From contig NZ_OY781464.1 in NCBI RefSeq assembly GCF_963676735.1, forward strand, positions 5,219,925 through 5,283,924: DNA of 64,000 bases, read 5' to 3'. The notes beneath the pieces were generated by a model. It did no database searches, was not told the origin of the DNA, and was given only the letters and a program-made list of their open reading frames with translations. This document shows positions 33,201-48,200 of this stretch, piece by piece; position 1 is the stretch's first letter, and each line of letters begins with the position of its first letter. A program made the translations under genes and the position numbers. Source of the DNA: an uncultured Draconibacterium sp. (GTDB lineage: Bacteria; Bacteroidota; Bacteroidia; Bacteroidales; Prolixibacteraceae).

Positions 33201-36200
33201 CCAGTATAGGTGCAAACACGGTAACATATATTGTAAAAGATTTGTCTGGAAATGCCGATACATGCACCGCAACAGTAACCATAACTGATAACAGCGCTCC
33301 GGTAATTAATGCCAAAGCAACCACCGTTGATCGTAATATAAATACCGATGCAGGAGCTTGCAATTTTACGGTTAAAACCAGCGAACTCGATCCAACAGTA
33401 ACCGATAATTGTTCGGGAGCTGTTCTTTCGTATGAAGTTACTGGCGCAACATTGCTCTCGGGTACCGGAACTATAAAAGGAAAAGTGCTGAACGTTGGCG
33501 ACAACCTAATAACCTGGACTGCCAGCGATGGAACAAATGACGAGCTTGCTCCGCTGCAATTTACAGTTACCGTAGTAGACAACCAGGAACCTGTTATTTC
33601 AAGCATTGCCAATCAGTTTCGTGCAACTACTGATGCTTGCACTTATATTATTCAAGGCGATGAAATGGTGCCAACATTTTCTGATAATTGCGGCGACGGC
33701 AACTTAACCATCTCTTATAAAATTAACAGTAGCGACTGGGTTTATGCTTCAACATTAAACGGTGAGGTAATTAGCAAAGGCATAAATACAATAACCTGGC
33801 GTGCCGACGATGGTGCCAATATAAAAACCATTTTGTTTAGGCTTACCGTTGAGGATGAAGAAGCGCCCACGATTTCATCAATAAACAATATAAGCACTAC
33901 AGTAAGTAATGGTTGCGCGGCAACTGTTAGCTGGACTACACCAACTGTAACTGATAATTGTGATTCGGCTCCGGGCCTGCAAAAAATAGCCGGTCCGGCA
34001 AGTGGTACTAATCTTAATGTTGGGGTTTATACCGTTATTTATCGGGCAAGCGATGAGGATGATAACACTTCAGAAATGTCGTTTACAATTACTGTTGCCG
34101 ACCTGGATGCGCCGATTGTAGTTTGTCCTGAGGGTAGTACTCCGGAAGTGCCGTTTGAAGAAGATGCCGGTGAAGGACTGTGTTTCTTCACTGTTCCTGA
34201 CGATCGTTTTGATCCGGACACCATAGTTGAAAACTGTGATTATACCTTAACCAATAGTTTTGATGGCACGGCAACCCTGGTTGGGAAACAGTTACCCGTT
34301 GGCGAACATACTATTCTTTGGATTGCTGAAGATGATGCTGCCAATGCCGACACCTGTGCTATTTACGTGCGAATTGTTGATACCCAATATCCAACTTACG
34401 AGCTTGTATCGGGCAGTTTTACCCGTAATACCGATCCGGGCGAATGTTACTATACCATTCCGGGGCCTGATTTCGATCCAAAAAATCTGAATGACAATTG
34501 TGGTATTGATACCGTGCATTACGAAATAACAGGTGGCGATCTTGCTGAACCTGTAACCGGAGCAAATTCCCTGTCTAACCTTCCTTCATTGGCGCCAAGT
34601 ACAACTGCCTATTCTATAAAATGGACAATTACCGATGAAAACGACCTCACGGTTCAATCGACTCCGTTTACCATTTTAGTTCGAGATATTGAAGGCCCAA
34701 CATTTACCTGTTACGGAAACGAATCGAGACAGGCGACCGATGGCTGCGAATATACCATTAGCGGAACAGAGCTTGACCCGAACAACCTGAATGACAACTG
34801 CGACAACCCGGAAGACCTTGTTCTTACCTATACTATAAATGGAACTCCGGGCACTGGAAGCCTTAACGGTATTACACTTGACATAGGTACACACACCATT
34901 GTTTGGACAGCTACCGATAGTAAAAACAATACCACCAGCTGTACTTTCAAACTTTTTATTTACGATGGCGAAGATCCGGCTATCAGCACCATTCTTGATC
35001 AGGCAAAACCTGTTGATGAAGGCAGGTGTTACTACGAGGCAAAAAATGGCGAGTTTAACCCTACTGTAAGCGATAATTGCGGTAGTGTCACTCTGGTAAA
35101 TATGCTGAATAATTCCAGTACCCTTGATGGCTACCAATTCCCGGTTGGGCCAACAACTGTTATTTGGCGAGCCACCGATTCGTCAGGTCAAACCAGCGAA
35201 ATGAGTTTTGTTGTTACCGTAAATGAAAACGAACCACCTACATTCGATCTGGCTGCATCGGCCACAAAAGATGCAAACAGTAATTGCGTATACCGCGTGG
35301 TTGGAACCGAGTTCGACCCCACCAATATGGACGACAATTGTAGCTCGGTTTTTAATGTTACCAACGATTACAACAATTATAAAACCCTGGCTGATGCCGA
35401 ATTCCCGGTTGGAACAACAGTGGTAAACTGGACAATTACCGACCAGCGTCTGAATAGCCATACCGAAACTATTACCATTACTGTTGAAGACAACGCTGCT
35501 CCAACAATTATGTGTCCGGCGTCTTCTTATGTTCGTATTTTTGATGATGGCCAAATTTATTACACTGTCGGAACCGATGAATTTCAACCAATTGTAGAAG
35601 ATAATTGCGGCATATCATCATACACACATAATTACAACGGTGGGGGCACTTCGCTTACCGGCGTTCAGTTGCCAGAGGGTACACACACCATAAAATGGAC
35701 AGCTACCGACGAAAGCAATAACTCTACTTCGTGTGATGTGGTTGTGCATGTTACCAATTCTACCTATCCACCTATTACCTGCGCCGGAAATTACAGTGTA
35801 AATACCAATAATGGCGTTTGTACATTCGATGTTACCACTACCGATTATGATGCAACATCAACTTCGCCGGCAGCTATAATTACCAATAATATTACAGATA
35901 CAGCAAGCCTTTCAGGACATACTTTTAGCGAAGGAATAAACTATATAACATGGACGGCCACTCATGTAGTTGGCGAATATACTTACGAAACAACCTGCCA
36001 GTCGTATCTAATTGTAACCGATAACGAAGACCCTGAAATTACTGCCCCAGCAGATATTTCAACCGCTAACAACGATGGCTGCTATGCTTCCGGAGTGAGC
36101 CTGGGAACAGCAGTCACCAACGACAATTGTGGAATTAGTTATACCACGAACAACGCTCCCTCGCATTTCCCAATCGGAACAACTACTGTTACCTGGTGGA

Positions 36201-39200
36201 CCTACGATGTTAATGGAAACTATTCATCAGATGTGCAGTTGGTAAACGTTACCGATGAGGTTGCACCCTCACTTTCGTGTACAGGTGCAGTATGTCGTGA
36301 AGCCGACGACCTCACGGCTACCCATTATGCCGTGAATGGTAAAGAATTGGATTTATACAGTGTTTACGATTGTTCAGGAGTAACAATAACCAACAGCTAC
36401 AACGGTTCAAGCACCCTGGCTAATGAAAATATTCCGGTAAGCGGTTCGCCTTATACCATCACCTGGACTGCAACAGATACCGCCGGAAACGTGTCAACCT
36501 GCGATATGGAGTTATCAATTTATGCTACCGATGCACCATCCGTAACATGCCGTGCTGATATCTCTGTGGCTACTAATGCTGGCATTTGCAGTTATACCGT
36601 TCAGGGCGCAGAATTTGATATTCAACCATACGCCGGCTTCTCCGGAACATTAACAAATAATATTACTGAATCAGCAAGCCTTGCCGGTGCTGTGCTCGAT
36701 AAAGGTGCGCATACAGTTATTTGGACAGCCACCGAAAACGGCTTTTCAAATACTTGTTGCGAATACACCATTACAGTTTACGACAACGAGGACCCTGTAC
36801 CAACCTGGCCCGAAGATCTTGAAGTAAATATCTCATCTGGTTGTTCGTATACTTTTGAAACGCTTGGAACACCAACATTTACTGATAATTGCGATGACAA
36901 TGCAACCATCCAGTCGCGAACATACCGAAGCCCCTCGGGTAATACTTTCGATATTGGAACTCACAGCGTTTATTGGTGGGCACGCGATACGCACGGAAAC
37001 GAAGTGAGCCACACGCAAAACGTAAAAGTTAACGACAATATTAGCCCCGTTATCGATTGCCCGGGCAGTCGTTATTATGCCGAGTTCGATAATTTATCGG
37101 TTACGTATTTTACCATTACCGGAGTTTATTCGTACCGGCCAGATGCCAGTGACAACTGCGATTTGAAGTCGTACATCAACGATAAATCAGGAACCTATAC
37201 ATTGCACGGACAGCGTCTGGAAGAAGGCGAACATGTAATAACCTGGACTGCCACAGATTATAGTGATAACACCGACGTGTGTAGTATAAACTTTACCATT
37301 TACGATTCGTTTGATCCGCTTTTTGATTGTGAAGATTACGCCGCTAAAAATTCAACAACCGACGAGTGCGGCTACCTTGTAACTGCCGATGAACTGGATG
37401 CTGAATGGACTTCAATTTCAGTTGTGCCGGGTAGAACGCTGATAAATGATTTTAACGGAACCGGAACACTGGCCGGAGAAGTAATTCCAATCGGACAAAC
37501 CATTATTAAATGGACCGCCTCGCAAACCATTGATGGCACAACTTATACCGACAGTTGTTTCACAACTATTGATGTAGACGATAACCAGGTGCCAACAGCC
37601 AGCTCGTGGCCGGCTGATATTACTGAAGATATCGACCCCGGCACATGTTACGCCACTAACATAACCCTTGGCTCCCCGGTTGTAAACGATAATTGCGATT
37701 CGGGCGATTTAACCATTACCAACAATGCACCCACCCAATACGCAGTGGGCGAGAACCAGGTGTTGTGGACCGTAACCGACAACGGCGGAAACCGTCTGAC
37801 ATATATCCAGAAAGTTACAATTACCGATAACGAAGGCCCCGTAATGTCGGCGTGTCCCGATAATATTGTTTTAACAGCAAGCGAAGAAGACTGTGAGGCT
37901 GTACACAACTGGACTCCACCAACTGCCTCTGATGCCTGTAGCGGTATTAAAAGTTTGTTACCCAATTATCCTCCGGGAACATCATTCCCATTGGGCGAAA
38001 CTACGGTAACCTACACAGCCATCGATAATAAAGACAATGTTTCAACGTGCTCCTTTACGGTAACTGTAAACGATGAGGCACCAACTGTGTCGTGTTTAGC
38101 AGAAGATCAAACACGAAATACCGACCCGAATTCGTGCGAATATACCGTGTTGGGTAACGAATTCGACCCCACCGGAAGAACTGACAATTGCGGCATTAGC
38201 GAAGTGCGTTACCGCTATACCGACAAAACAGGGACACATACCGGAACCAATACGCTTTCGGGCGTACAAATAGAACGACCGAACAATGTTGAAGGCGCTG
38301 TTGTGCCGGTTACCATCACTTGGATTGTTACCGATGCCAGTAACCTTAAAGATTCGTGCTCTTTTGATTTGTCCATTATCGATAACCAGGGACCTGTTAT
38401 TTCTGTGCCCGGAAACCAGGTGAGAGGAACAGATACTGGCAAAGATTATTATACCATTCAAGGCGGAGAATTCGACGATGTTGTAGCTACCGATGCCTGT
38501 GGAATTGTTACCAAACTGAATAACGAGCTTGGCCTTACAACCCTTGCCGGACAACACTTGCCGCTGGGTAACGATACCATTATGTGGTATGCCATTGATG
38601 ATTATGGAAACCGAAGCGAAGCTTTGTTTTTTGTTCAGATTTTGGATGATGAGGCTCCAAGTGTAACATCAACACCGGGCGATTTTACAGTAACAACTTC
38701 AACCACAACTGGCGATTGCGAAGCTGTTGTAATATATACTGCTCCTGTTTTTGCTGATAATGTTGATGGAACAGATTTGGCAGGTACCTTAACTTCCGGA
38801 GCATCAACTGCAAGCGGTGAAACCTTTCCCATTGGCGATACCGATGTTGCTTATACTTATACCGATGCGGCAGGAAATTCAACGACAGAAACCTTTACTA
38901 TCACTGTTGTTGACGATGAAGATCCAACCATAAGCTGTGTGGCAGGTTCGCCGTTTACCGAAACTACCGACGAAGATAAGGCCTATTATACCATTCAGGG
39001 AAGCGAATACGACCCTTCGTTTAGCGACAATTGTGGGGCTACCATTCGCAATAGTTTTAACAACCAGTCGAGCCTCGATGGCGCCCGAATTCCAATTGGC
39101 GATACAACTATTGTTTGGACGGTAACCGATAGCTACGGAAACACCGAAACTTGTTCGATTACCATCACTGTAGTTGATAATCAGAACCCTGATCCGCCAA

Positions 39201-42200
39201 TTTGCCCTGAAGGAACTATTGCCCGAAATTCAACAATTGGCCTTTGTGGTTACCAGGTGGCAGGTGCCGAATACGACCCCTACAACCTGAAAGATAATCA
39301 TGGAATTAGTAAACTTACCTATTCCATTGATGGTGGAGCAGAAGTTGGTACCGATAAAAATACAACCCTCGGGGGTATTGTCATTCCTGTGGGAACCACC
39401 GAAACACCCATCACTACTGTATTGTGGAAAATTTACGATTTAAGTAATAATGTTATTTCTACGTGCACATCAGAATTTACAATTACCGATAATGAAGCTC
39501 CGGTTATTACAACCGTTAGCGACATAATTCAGTCAACTGATGTTGGCTTAAATACCTATACCGTTAAGGCTACTGATAACTGGGATGCTACCGCTACCGA
39601 TAATTGCGAAATAAGCAAGCTAACTTATAAAATTGATGAAGGAAGCGTGGAAGGAACAACGGCCACTACCTCGCTTGAAGGCGAAGTGTTAAGCATTGGC
39701 AACCATACCGTTTTGTGGGAAGCTACCGATAACCATGGACTAACAAGCACCGGGTCGTTTGAAATTACGATAAAAGATACCGAAGCTCCTGTTCTTACCT
39801 GTAACAACATTACTGTAGAACTTGATGCGAACGGCGATTATACAATCAATACCGACGATATTGATGCCATTGCTCTTGGCTCTACGGACAACAACACCAT
39901 CGATACAAAATCAGTAGTACCTTCGGTATTTGATTGTAACAACATTGGCGAAAATACAGTAAGCCTAACCGTTTCTGATATTTACGGAAACGAAGCTACC
40001 TGCCAGGCAACGGTAACTGTTGAAGACAATACCCTGCCAACTGTGCTAACCAAAAATATTACTATCGAGCTTGATGTGTTGGGTAATGCAACAATCTTAG
40101 CCTCTAATATCAACAACGGATCAACGGATAATTGTGCGATACAGTCAATTGTTGCCGGGCAAACGGCTTTTGATTGTTCTCACTTTAATGATAATACCGT
40201 ATCGTTAACCGTAACCGATGTTAACGGCAACAGCAATAGTGCAAATGCTACTGTAACTGTGGTTGACAATATCGACCCGGTTGCTGTTTGTAAAAATATT
40301 ACACTTTATCTTGATAACAGCGGGAACGCCACAATTAGCGGAGCCGATATTGACAACGGATCAAGTGACAATTGCGACCTTACACTTACGCCTTCGCAAA
40401 CCCTTTTCACCTGCTCAGATGTTGGCGTAAAGGCCATTACCCTGCATGTTGAAGACGGTGCCGGAAACTTTGATGAATGCACCTCGAATGTTACCGTGCT
40501 TGATACGGTTTCGCCAATTGCCAACTGTCAAAACATTACTGTACAGCTGGATGCTTCAGGCGAGGCTTCGATAATTGCCAGCCAGATTGACAATAGCTCG
40601 TCGGATGCCTGTGGTATAAGCACAGAGATTGACATTGCCGATTTCGATTGCAGCAACATTGGCGAAAATACGGTAACACTTACTGCAACCGACGATAATT
40701 CAAATGTTTCAACTTGTACAGCAACAGTTACGGTTGAAGATAACATCAATCCAACCGCACTGTGTCAGGATATTTCTGTCGATCTCGATGCTTCGGGAAA
40801 TGCTTCAATTACTGCATCTCAGCTTAACAATGGTTCGTCGGATGTGTGTGGCGATGTTACTTTAAGCCTTAATAAATATGCTTTTACCTGCGATGATACG
40901 GGTGAAAATACAATTACCCTGACCGCAGAAGATGAACAGGGAAATACACACACCTGTACTTCAACAGTTACCGTAAACGATGTAACCAACCCAACAGCTA
41001 TCTGCAAAGCAATTACGGTAGCGCTCGATGCTTCGGGCAATGCCAGCATCACCGGAGCTGATGTTGATAACGGTTCAAACGATGAATGTGGAATAAAATC
41101 ATTAAGTGTTTCGCCAAATACTTTCACCTGTGAAAATAAAGGTGAAAACACGGTAACCCTTACCGTTACCGATAATAATGATAATACCAGCCAATGTACA
41201 TCAACAGTTACCATTATTGATAATCTTGCACCTCAGGCCGAATGCAAAAATATTACCGTTCAACTAAATTCATCGGGTACTGCCAGTATCGATTATACAG
41301 CTATTGACAATGGTTCAACCGATAATTGCGGAATTACCAGCCGCACCGTTGTGCCCAACACTTTTGATTGTTTAAACATTGGAACACCTGTAAACGTAAG
41401 TTACACGGTTACCGACGAATCGGGCAACAGCGACAATTGTACTGCTATTGTAACAGTTGAAGATAATGTGCCTCCAACTGCTGCATGCCAGCCAATTACC
41501 ATTCAGCTTGATGCCGACGGCGAAGCATCTATCGTTGCTGCCGATATTGATGGCGGATCAACGGATGCCTGCGGAATTGCTACACTTTCGGCAAGTAAAA
41601 CAGATTTTACCTGTCTGGATTTGGGTGAAAACACAGTAACACTTACAGTTACCGATAATAATGGCAAAACAGCAACGTGCAATGCTGCTGTTACTGTACA
41701 AGATACGGTTAAGCCGGTATTTTCAATCTGTCCTGAGAACCAGGAGCCAATCGCCGGAACCGACCTCGGTTTATGCAGCTACCAGCATAACGATGATACC
41801 TGGAATGCCACAGCCACTGACAACTGCAGCTTAAACACCCTGGTTTATTCACTTTCGGGTGCAACAAGCGAAATTAGTGGAGAGGCTACAACTTTAAATG
41901 GTCAGGTGTTCGAGAAAGGGCTTACCACAGTAACCTGGACCGCCACCGATGGCGAGGGCAATATAAAAATCTGCACATTTACTGTAACTGTTAACGACGA
42001 TGAAGATCCGGAAGCCAATTGCCAGGCTTATACAGCACAACTACAACGTAATGGCGAGGTTTATGTTAAATTCGAAAATATTGACAATGGTTCGTCAGAC
42101 AACTGTCCAAATAGTGTTCTGCAAGTACGCAAAGACGCTGGTACTGTTTATGCCGATTCAGTAAAATACGATTGCAGCGACATTACAGGACCCAATACTA

Positions 42201-45200
42201 TTTGGCTGAAAATAACCGATGAAGCAGGAAATGTAGATTCATGTTCAACAACAATTACCATTGTTGACGAAGAAGCACCAACAGTTGATGCCGACGATAT
42301 TGCCGAACTTACAAAAGGAACCAACACCGCTTGTACATACGTACATGGCGATACCAACTGGGACCCAACCGACAACTGTGATGCTTCGCCAACAATAGCC
42401 TACGAATTATCGGGGGCTACAGTGCTGGCCTACAACACTGCAAACACCAGTTTGTTAAACCAGGCTTTTGAAGTTGGTGAAACCCTGGTAGAGTGGGTGG
42501 TTGCCGATCATGCCTCAACACCCAATGTTGATACCGTTAGGTTTACGGTAACAATTGAAGACGACGACGATCCGGTATTGTCGGTTTGTCCGAACAACAT
42601 TACCCGAAGTATAAACACGCAAGGTACTTATGCTCTGGCCATTTCAGCAGCAGATGGTTTAACAGCTCCGGAATACGACGATAATTGCTCGGTAACTGAA
42701 TTTTTGTGGGAAGTTACGGGTGCTGGAACCGCCATTCCTGCCAATGCCAGCGGTTCTGTGCCGAACCCAACTACAGCAAGCACTAACCCGCTTGATGGTA
42801 TCGAGTTTAACGTAGGTACCTCAATTGTTGAATATGTGGTTAAAGACGCTGCCAACAACACCGATACCTGCAGTTTTACAGTTATCGTAAACTCCGACCC
42901 GAGTGATATTAACGTATCAGCAAGTGCCATTACCAGTTACGAAGACCAAACATTAGGTGCTGCTACATTTACCGTTTCCTTACCCTTTATTCCATCGGGT
43001 GATGTGTGTATTGATATTACCAGCAATACAATTACTGAAGGACTTGTAAACACTGACAGTGTAAGAAATGAAGCCACTGCAGCCAGACAAATTTGTTTTA
43101 ATGCTTCAAACTACCATCAGCCACAAAAAATATATGTTTTTGGTGTTGATGAAGATATTGATGATAACGACCAGGTATACAGCATAAACCTGACAATAAA
43201 TACCGATAACACTGATGTGGGCTCGGGATATTATAATTCTACACCGGCCAATGTTACCGCAACAAATGTTGATAATGATGTGGCAGGTATAACCATTTCG
43301 TCGGCAAGCAATACCAGCGAACCTAGTGGTGCAGGCTCGTTTACCGTGAAACTGAATTCGGAACCAACCGATGATGTGGTGTTTACACTGGCAATTAACA
43401 GCGACGATGAAACTGAAGGTGAGATTACCAGCTCAACTACCTTAACTTTTACCAGTGCAAACTGGAGTCAAAACCAAACCGTTAGCCTGCAGGGTAAAAA
43501 CGACGATATGGATGATGGCGACCAAACCTATCATGTTACCATTAGCGATGCATCATCAAGCGATGGAAAATACAACGGAAATTTTGGACAGGATGTTCCC
43601 GTTGTTAACGAAGATGACGATACAGCAGGTTATACCATTTCGGCCATTTCAAACCATACCGATGAAGATGGAACAACTGCAACCTTTACCGTTAAATTAA
43701 ACAGTCAGCCGGCTACCGACTCCGATTTTACTAAAAATGTTGTACTAACCGTGGTTAGCAGCAATACCGATGAAGGTACTGTTGATAAAGCGAGTCTTAC
43801 CTTTTCAGCAGCCAACTGGGCTACTCCACAAACTGTTACCGTTACGGGTGTTGACGATGCCGATGTTGACGGCCGAACAAATTATACCATCCAACTTGCT
43901 GTCGACCAGCTTAACACTTTCGATCAGTACGATAGTCTCGATCCGGATGATGTAGCTGTTGTAAACGACGATAACGATGCAGCAACCATTTCAATTGCCG
44001 ATAATTCAATTGTTGAAGGCGATGCAGGAACGGATACCTTGATTTTTACCGTCACCCAATCTGATATCAGTGTTCATGATGGATTTAGAGTAGGATTTTA
44101 TATTAATCAGATTTCTGCTTTCAGCACTGATTTTGATTTTGAACAAAAAAGTGGATACGTATATTTTGCTGGAAATGCACTTGAAGAGCAAACAATAAAA
44201 ATAGTTGTAAATGGCGATGAAAAGGTAGAGAAAAATGAGCAATTCACCGTTAATCTTTTTACTCCTGAAGCTACAGTAAACAACGGTAAAGTTATAAGTT
44301 TAAGCGATGGAGTTGCCTTGGGTACTATAACCAACGACGATGCAGCTACTTTTGCTATTGCCGACCCTGTTGCAATTACCGAAGGCGATGCAGGCACCAC
44401 CGAACTTACCTTTACCGTGCAGCTGAGCCAGGATGTTCAGGTTGATGAAGGCGATTACATAAAAATTGATTATACCACCTCTGATGGTACAGCCACCGAT
44501 GCCAACAACGATTATGAACCAGAAACTGACTCATTGTTGTTTGCAGGTACGCAAAATGAAGAACAAACATTTACGATTACCATTAATGGCGACGATACAG
44601 TTGAGCTAACCGAGAGTTTTACAGTTAGCTTAAGCAACATTCGCTGTGGCAGTTTGCCTGAAGATATACTTTCGCAAATTTCGTTTACAGACGACCAGGC
44701 TACCGGAACAATTACAAACGACGATGCAGCTGAAATAACAATTGCGGGCGAAACGGTAAACGAAGCAGCAGGCACTGCCGACTTTACAATTGAACTGGAT
44801 TATGATTTACAGGATGCCATTACAATTGATTTTGCTACATCAAACAATACTGCCGAAGCAACGAGCGACTATACAACTGTTACCCGCACCAGTGCCGGAG
44901 CAAATGCAATAACTTTGGGCGCCGGAACAAAATCACAAACCGTAAGCATACCTATTTTAAGCGATGATATTGCTGAAGCAACCGAAAGTTTCTACGGAAC
45001 CATCAGCAATAAAATTGATGGGAAAGCCCAGAACGTAAGCTTTGGCAATACCCAGGCCGAAATGACCATTAGCGACGACGATGCAGCAACATTTGCCATC
45101 GATTCAGTAACGGTAAATGAGGCCGCCGGAACAGCAATTTTCACCGTTAGCTTAAGCGGAACCATTCAAGACCAGGTAAGCTTAAACTATGCATCTAGCG

Positions 45201-48200
45201 ATGTTTCAACAACAGCAGACGAAGATTACAACGCCTTAAGCGGAACGCTAACTTTTAATGCAGGCAATTCAAATACTTCACAAAATATAATTGTTACTGT
45301 TAATGAGAATAACATTGCCGAACCCACCGAAGAATACCGGATTACCCTCTCGGCTCTTAATGTGAACAACGATGCCGATATTACCTTTGCCAATACCGTT
45401 GGTTTGGGTACGATTACCGATAATGACGAGGTAAAAATTACCCTCCATGCTTTTGCCGATGTTACGGAAACAGAGGCTGAGCAAACAGCCAGTTTCTACA
45501 TTGAGCAGGACATTGCCTCCGAATACCCGATTACATTGTTGTTCTCGTCGCAAGAGAGTTCTACACCAACAGCCGTTTCTACCAGCGACTTTGAGGTGCA
45601 AACCAACGAAGTGGTGACCCTGGCAGCCAATTCAACCGCAAATACCAATGTAAGCGCAACAACCATAGCCGGCGATGTAATTGCTGAAGCTACCGAGTAT
45701 TTCGAAGGCCTTGTTTCCTTCTCTAATAAAAATGGCCAGCAGGCATCGTTTACTACTAATGGCGATGCAGCAACAGCCACCATTCTCGATAACGACATTA
45801 TTCAGTTTACACTTGAAGACAGCACCGTAACCGAAACAAACGGCGATGAAATAATTAATTACATTTTGTCGTCGAATATTGAAGCAGAGGAAGACCTTGT
45901 ACTGAGTTTTACCACTACCGATAATACCGCCTTAGCAAGCGAAGATTATACCGATAACGACCGTTCGGTAACTTTCCTTGCAAGAAGCACTTCGCTTGAA
46001 ATTCCAGTTACTGTTTTGGGCGATACCCGAATTGAACCAACAGAAACCTTCTCGGGTGCCGTAGCAATGACTACTGATAATGGTCAGCAATACAGCATTG
46101 TAAAATCAAGCGCCACTTACACCATTAACGACGACGATTCAGCAGTACTAACGCTATCTGAATTTACCTATAGCGAATCGGAAGTTGGAAGTACGCTGGC
46201 CCGGTTTACTGTTGAGCTAAGTAGTGCGGTACAAAACGAATTTACGGTTGATTTTGCAACCGCCGATATTACGAATGAGGCAGTTGCCGGAGCAGACTAT
46301 ACCGCCGTAATTAAAAATGGAGTAACAGCATTTAAATTCGGAGCTGCGCATCCATTAACGCAAACGGTAACCATCGATATTAACAACGATACCTGGGTTG
46401 AACCATCAGAAGACTTGCGCGGAACATTAAGCAATCTGCAGTCTGCAGGGCAGGCAGTTACCTTAGATGGTGGACAAGCGACCTTGTCGGCCGATGCTAC
46501 AATTGAAGATAACGACACTGCTTACATTTCAATTGATAATGTGGCTTTAAACGAAGACGAAGGGCCGGCAGAATTCACCCTTACATTAACCGGTAATATT
46601 CAGGATGAATTAAGCGTTGATTTCACCACCACCGATGGCACTGCAATTGATGATGACGACAGCGATTACGTTTATCAGAGCGGAACCATTACCTTCCCCG
46701 CTTCGGCAGTTTCGAACACAAAAGACACCATTACTATTGTTATTACCGATGACAATATTTCGGAACCACTTACCGAACAGTTTACAGTAAACTTAAGCAA
46801 TATTGTTTGCACAGGTGCCAGTGAATTTACCAACAACCAGGGCGAATGCGAAATTACTGATGAAGACCCGGTAACCGAAATAAACCTGACTGGTTTTACC
46901 GAGTCGGAACTGGATGCCAACCAGGCTTACAACTTTGTGGCAACCATGGATAAAGTGGCGCAGGAAGAAATTGTGTTAAACTTTACAACAACAGCAGGTA
47001 CTGCCAGTCATGGTTCGGATATTACTGCTCAAAGCGCGCAACAATACATTATCCAACCCGGTCAAAATTCAGTGAATATTCCGATAGTAGTTATAGCCGA
47101 TAATACCTGCGAGCCTGATGAAACTTTTACCGGAAAAATAACCCTGGTTAACGCTAATGGCCAAATTATTTCAATTGGTACCAGCGAAGCTACAGGTACC
47201 ATTACCGACGATGATCCGGCTACGCTTACCATTACCGGCTTTGATGTGCTTGAAGATGTTGGAACAGCCGACTTTACAGTTGAATTAAGCAACCCGGTGC
47301 AGGATTCCATCAGTTTTACTTTCCAAACAATTGATAATAGCGCACTAAACGGTGTTGGCGAGGATTATATTGAAGTGCTGCCATTTACCATGTATTTTGG
47401 TGCCGGCGAGCCAGTATCGCAAACCGTTGAAATAACCATTAATAACGATACCTATCTTGAACCAAAAGAAGACTTTACCGGAAGAATACACAGTATTTGG
47501 GCAAATAGCCAGGCCGTAACGTTTAACGGCGGTGGCGCATGGACACAGGTAAGTGCCTTTATTCAGGATAACGACCCTGCCGAACTTAGCGTTTCAGACC
47601 AAACTGTTGCCGAAGGCGAAAGTGTAATTTTTACCGTAACACTGTCCGGAAACGTTCAGGACGCCTTTTCAATCAATTATACTACTGCTGATTCATCAGC
47701 ACTGGTTGGTTCCGATTATTCAAGCCGCAGCGGAACACTAAATTTTGGTGGAATAATTAATGAATTTTACCAGATTTCCGTACCAACAACAAACAACAGT
47801 ATTGTTGAGCCTGAAGAAGCATTTAAACTTGTTTTATCTTCCGTTTCAAATAGTCTGGTTAGTTTCGATAATCTGGCTGTTGCAACCATTGAAGACAACG
47901 ATACAGCTACCATCAATCTGGCAGGATTTTCGGTGTCGGAAACCGATGTAGACCAGACCAAAGACTTTACCGTAAGCCTTTCGCATGAAATGCAGGAAGA
48001 TGTGCAAATTGCTTTTGCAACCACACCAAATACGGCAGTTGAAACTGGCGATTATGTTGTGAGTACTCCAACCCTTACTATTCCCGGAGGAACAACCTCA
48101 ATTGCACTTCCGATAACAATTGCCGGAGACGATATTGTGGAACCAAGTGAGAATTTCACCGGAACCATTTCGGTAAGCGACGCCAGTGCACAGGCCATTA

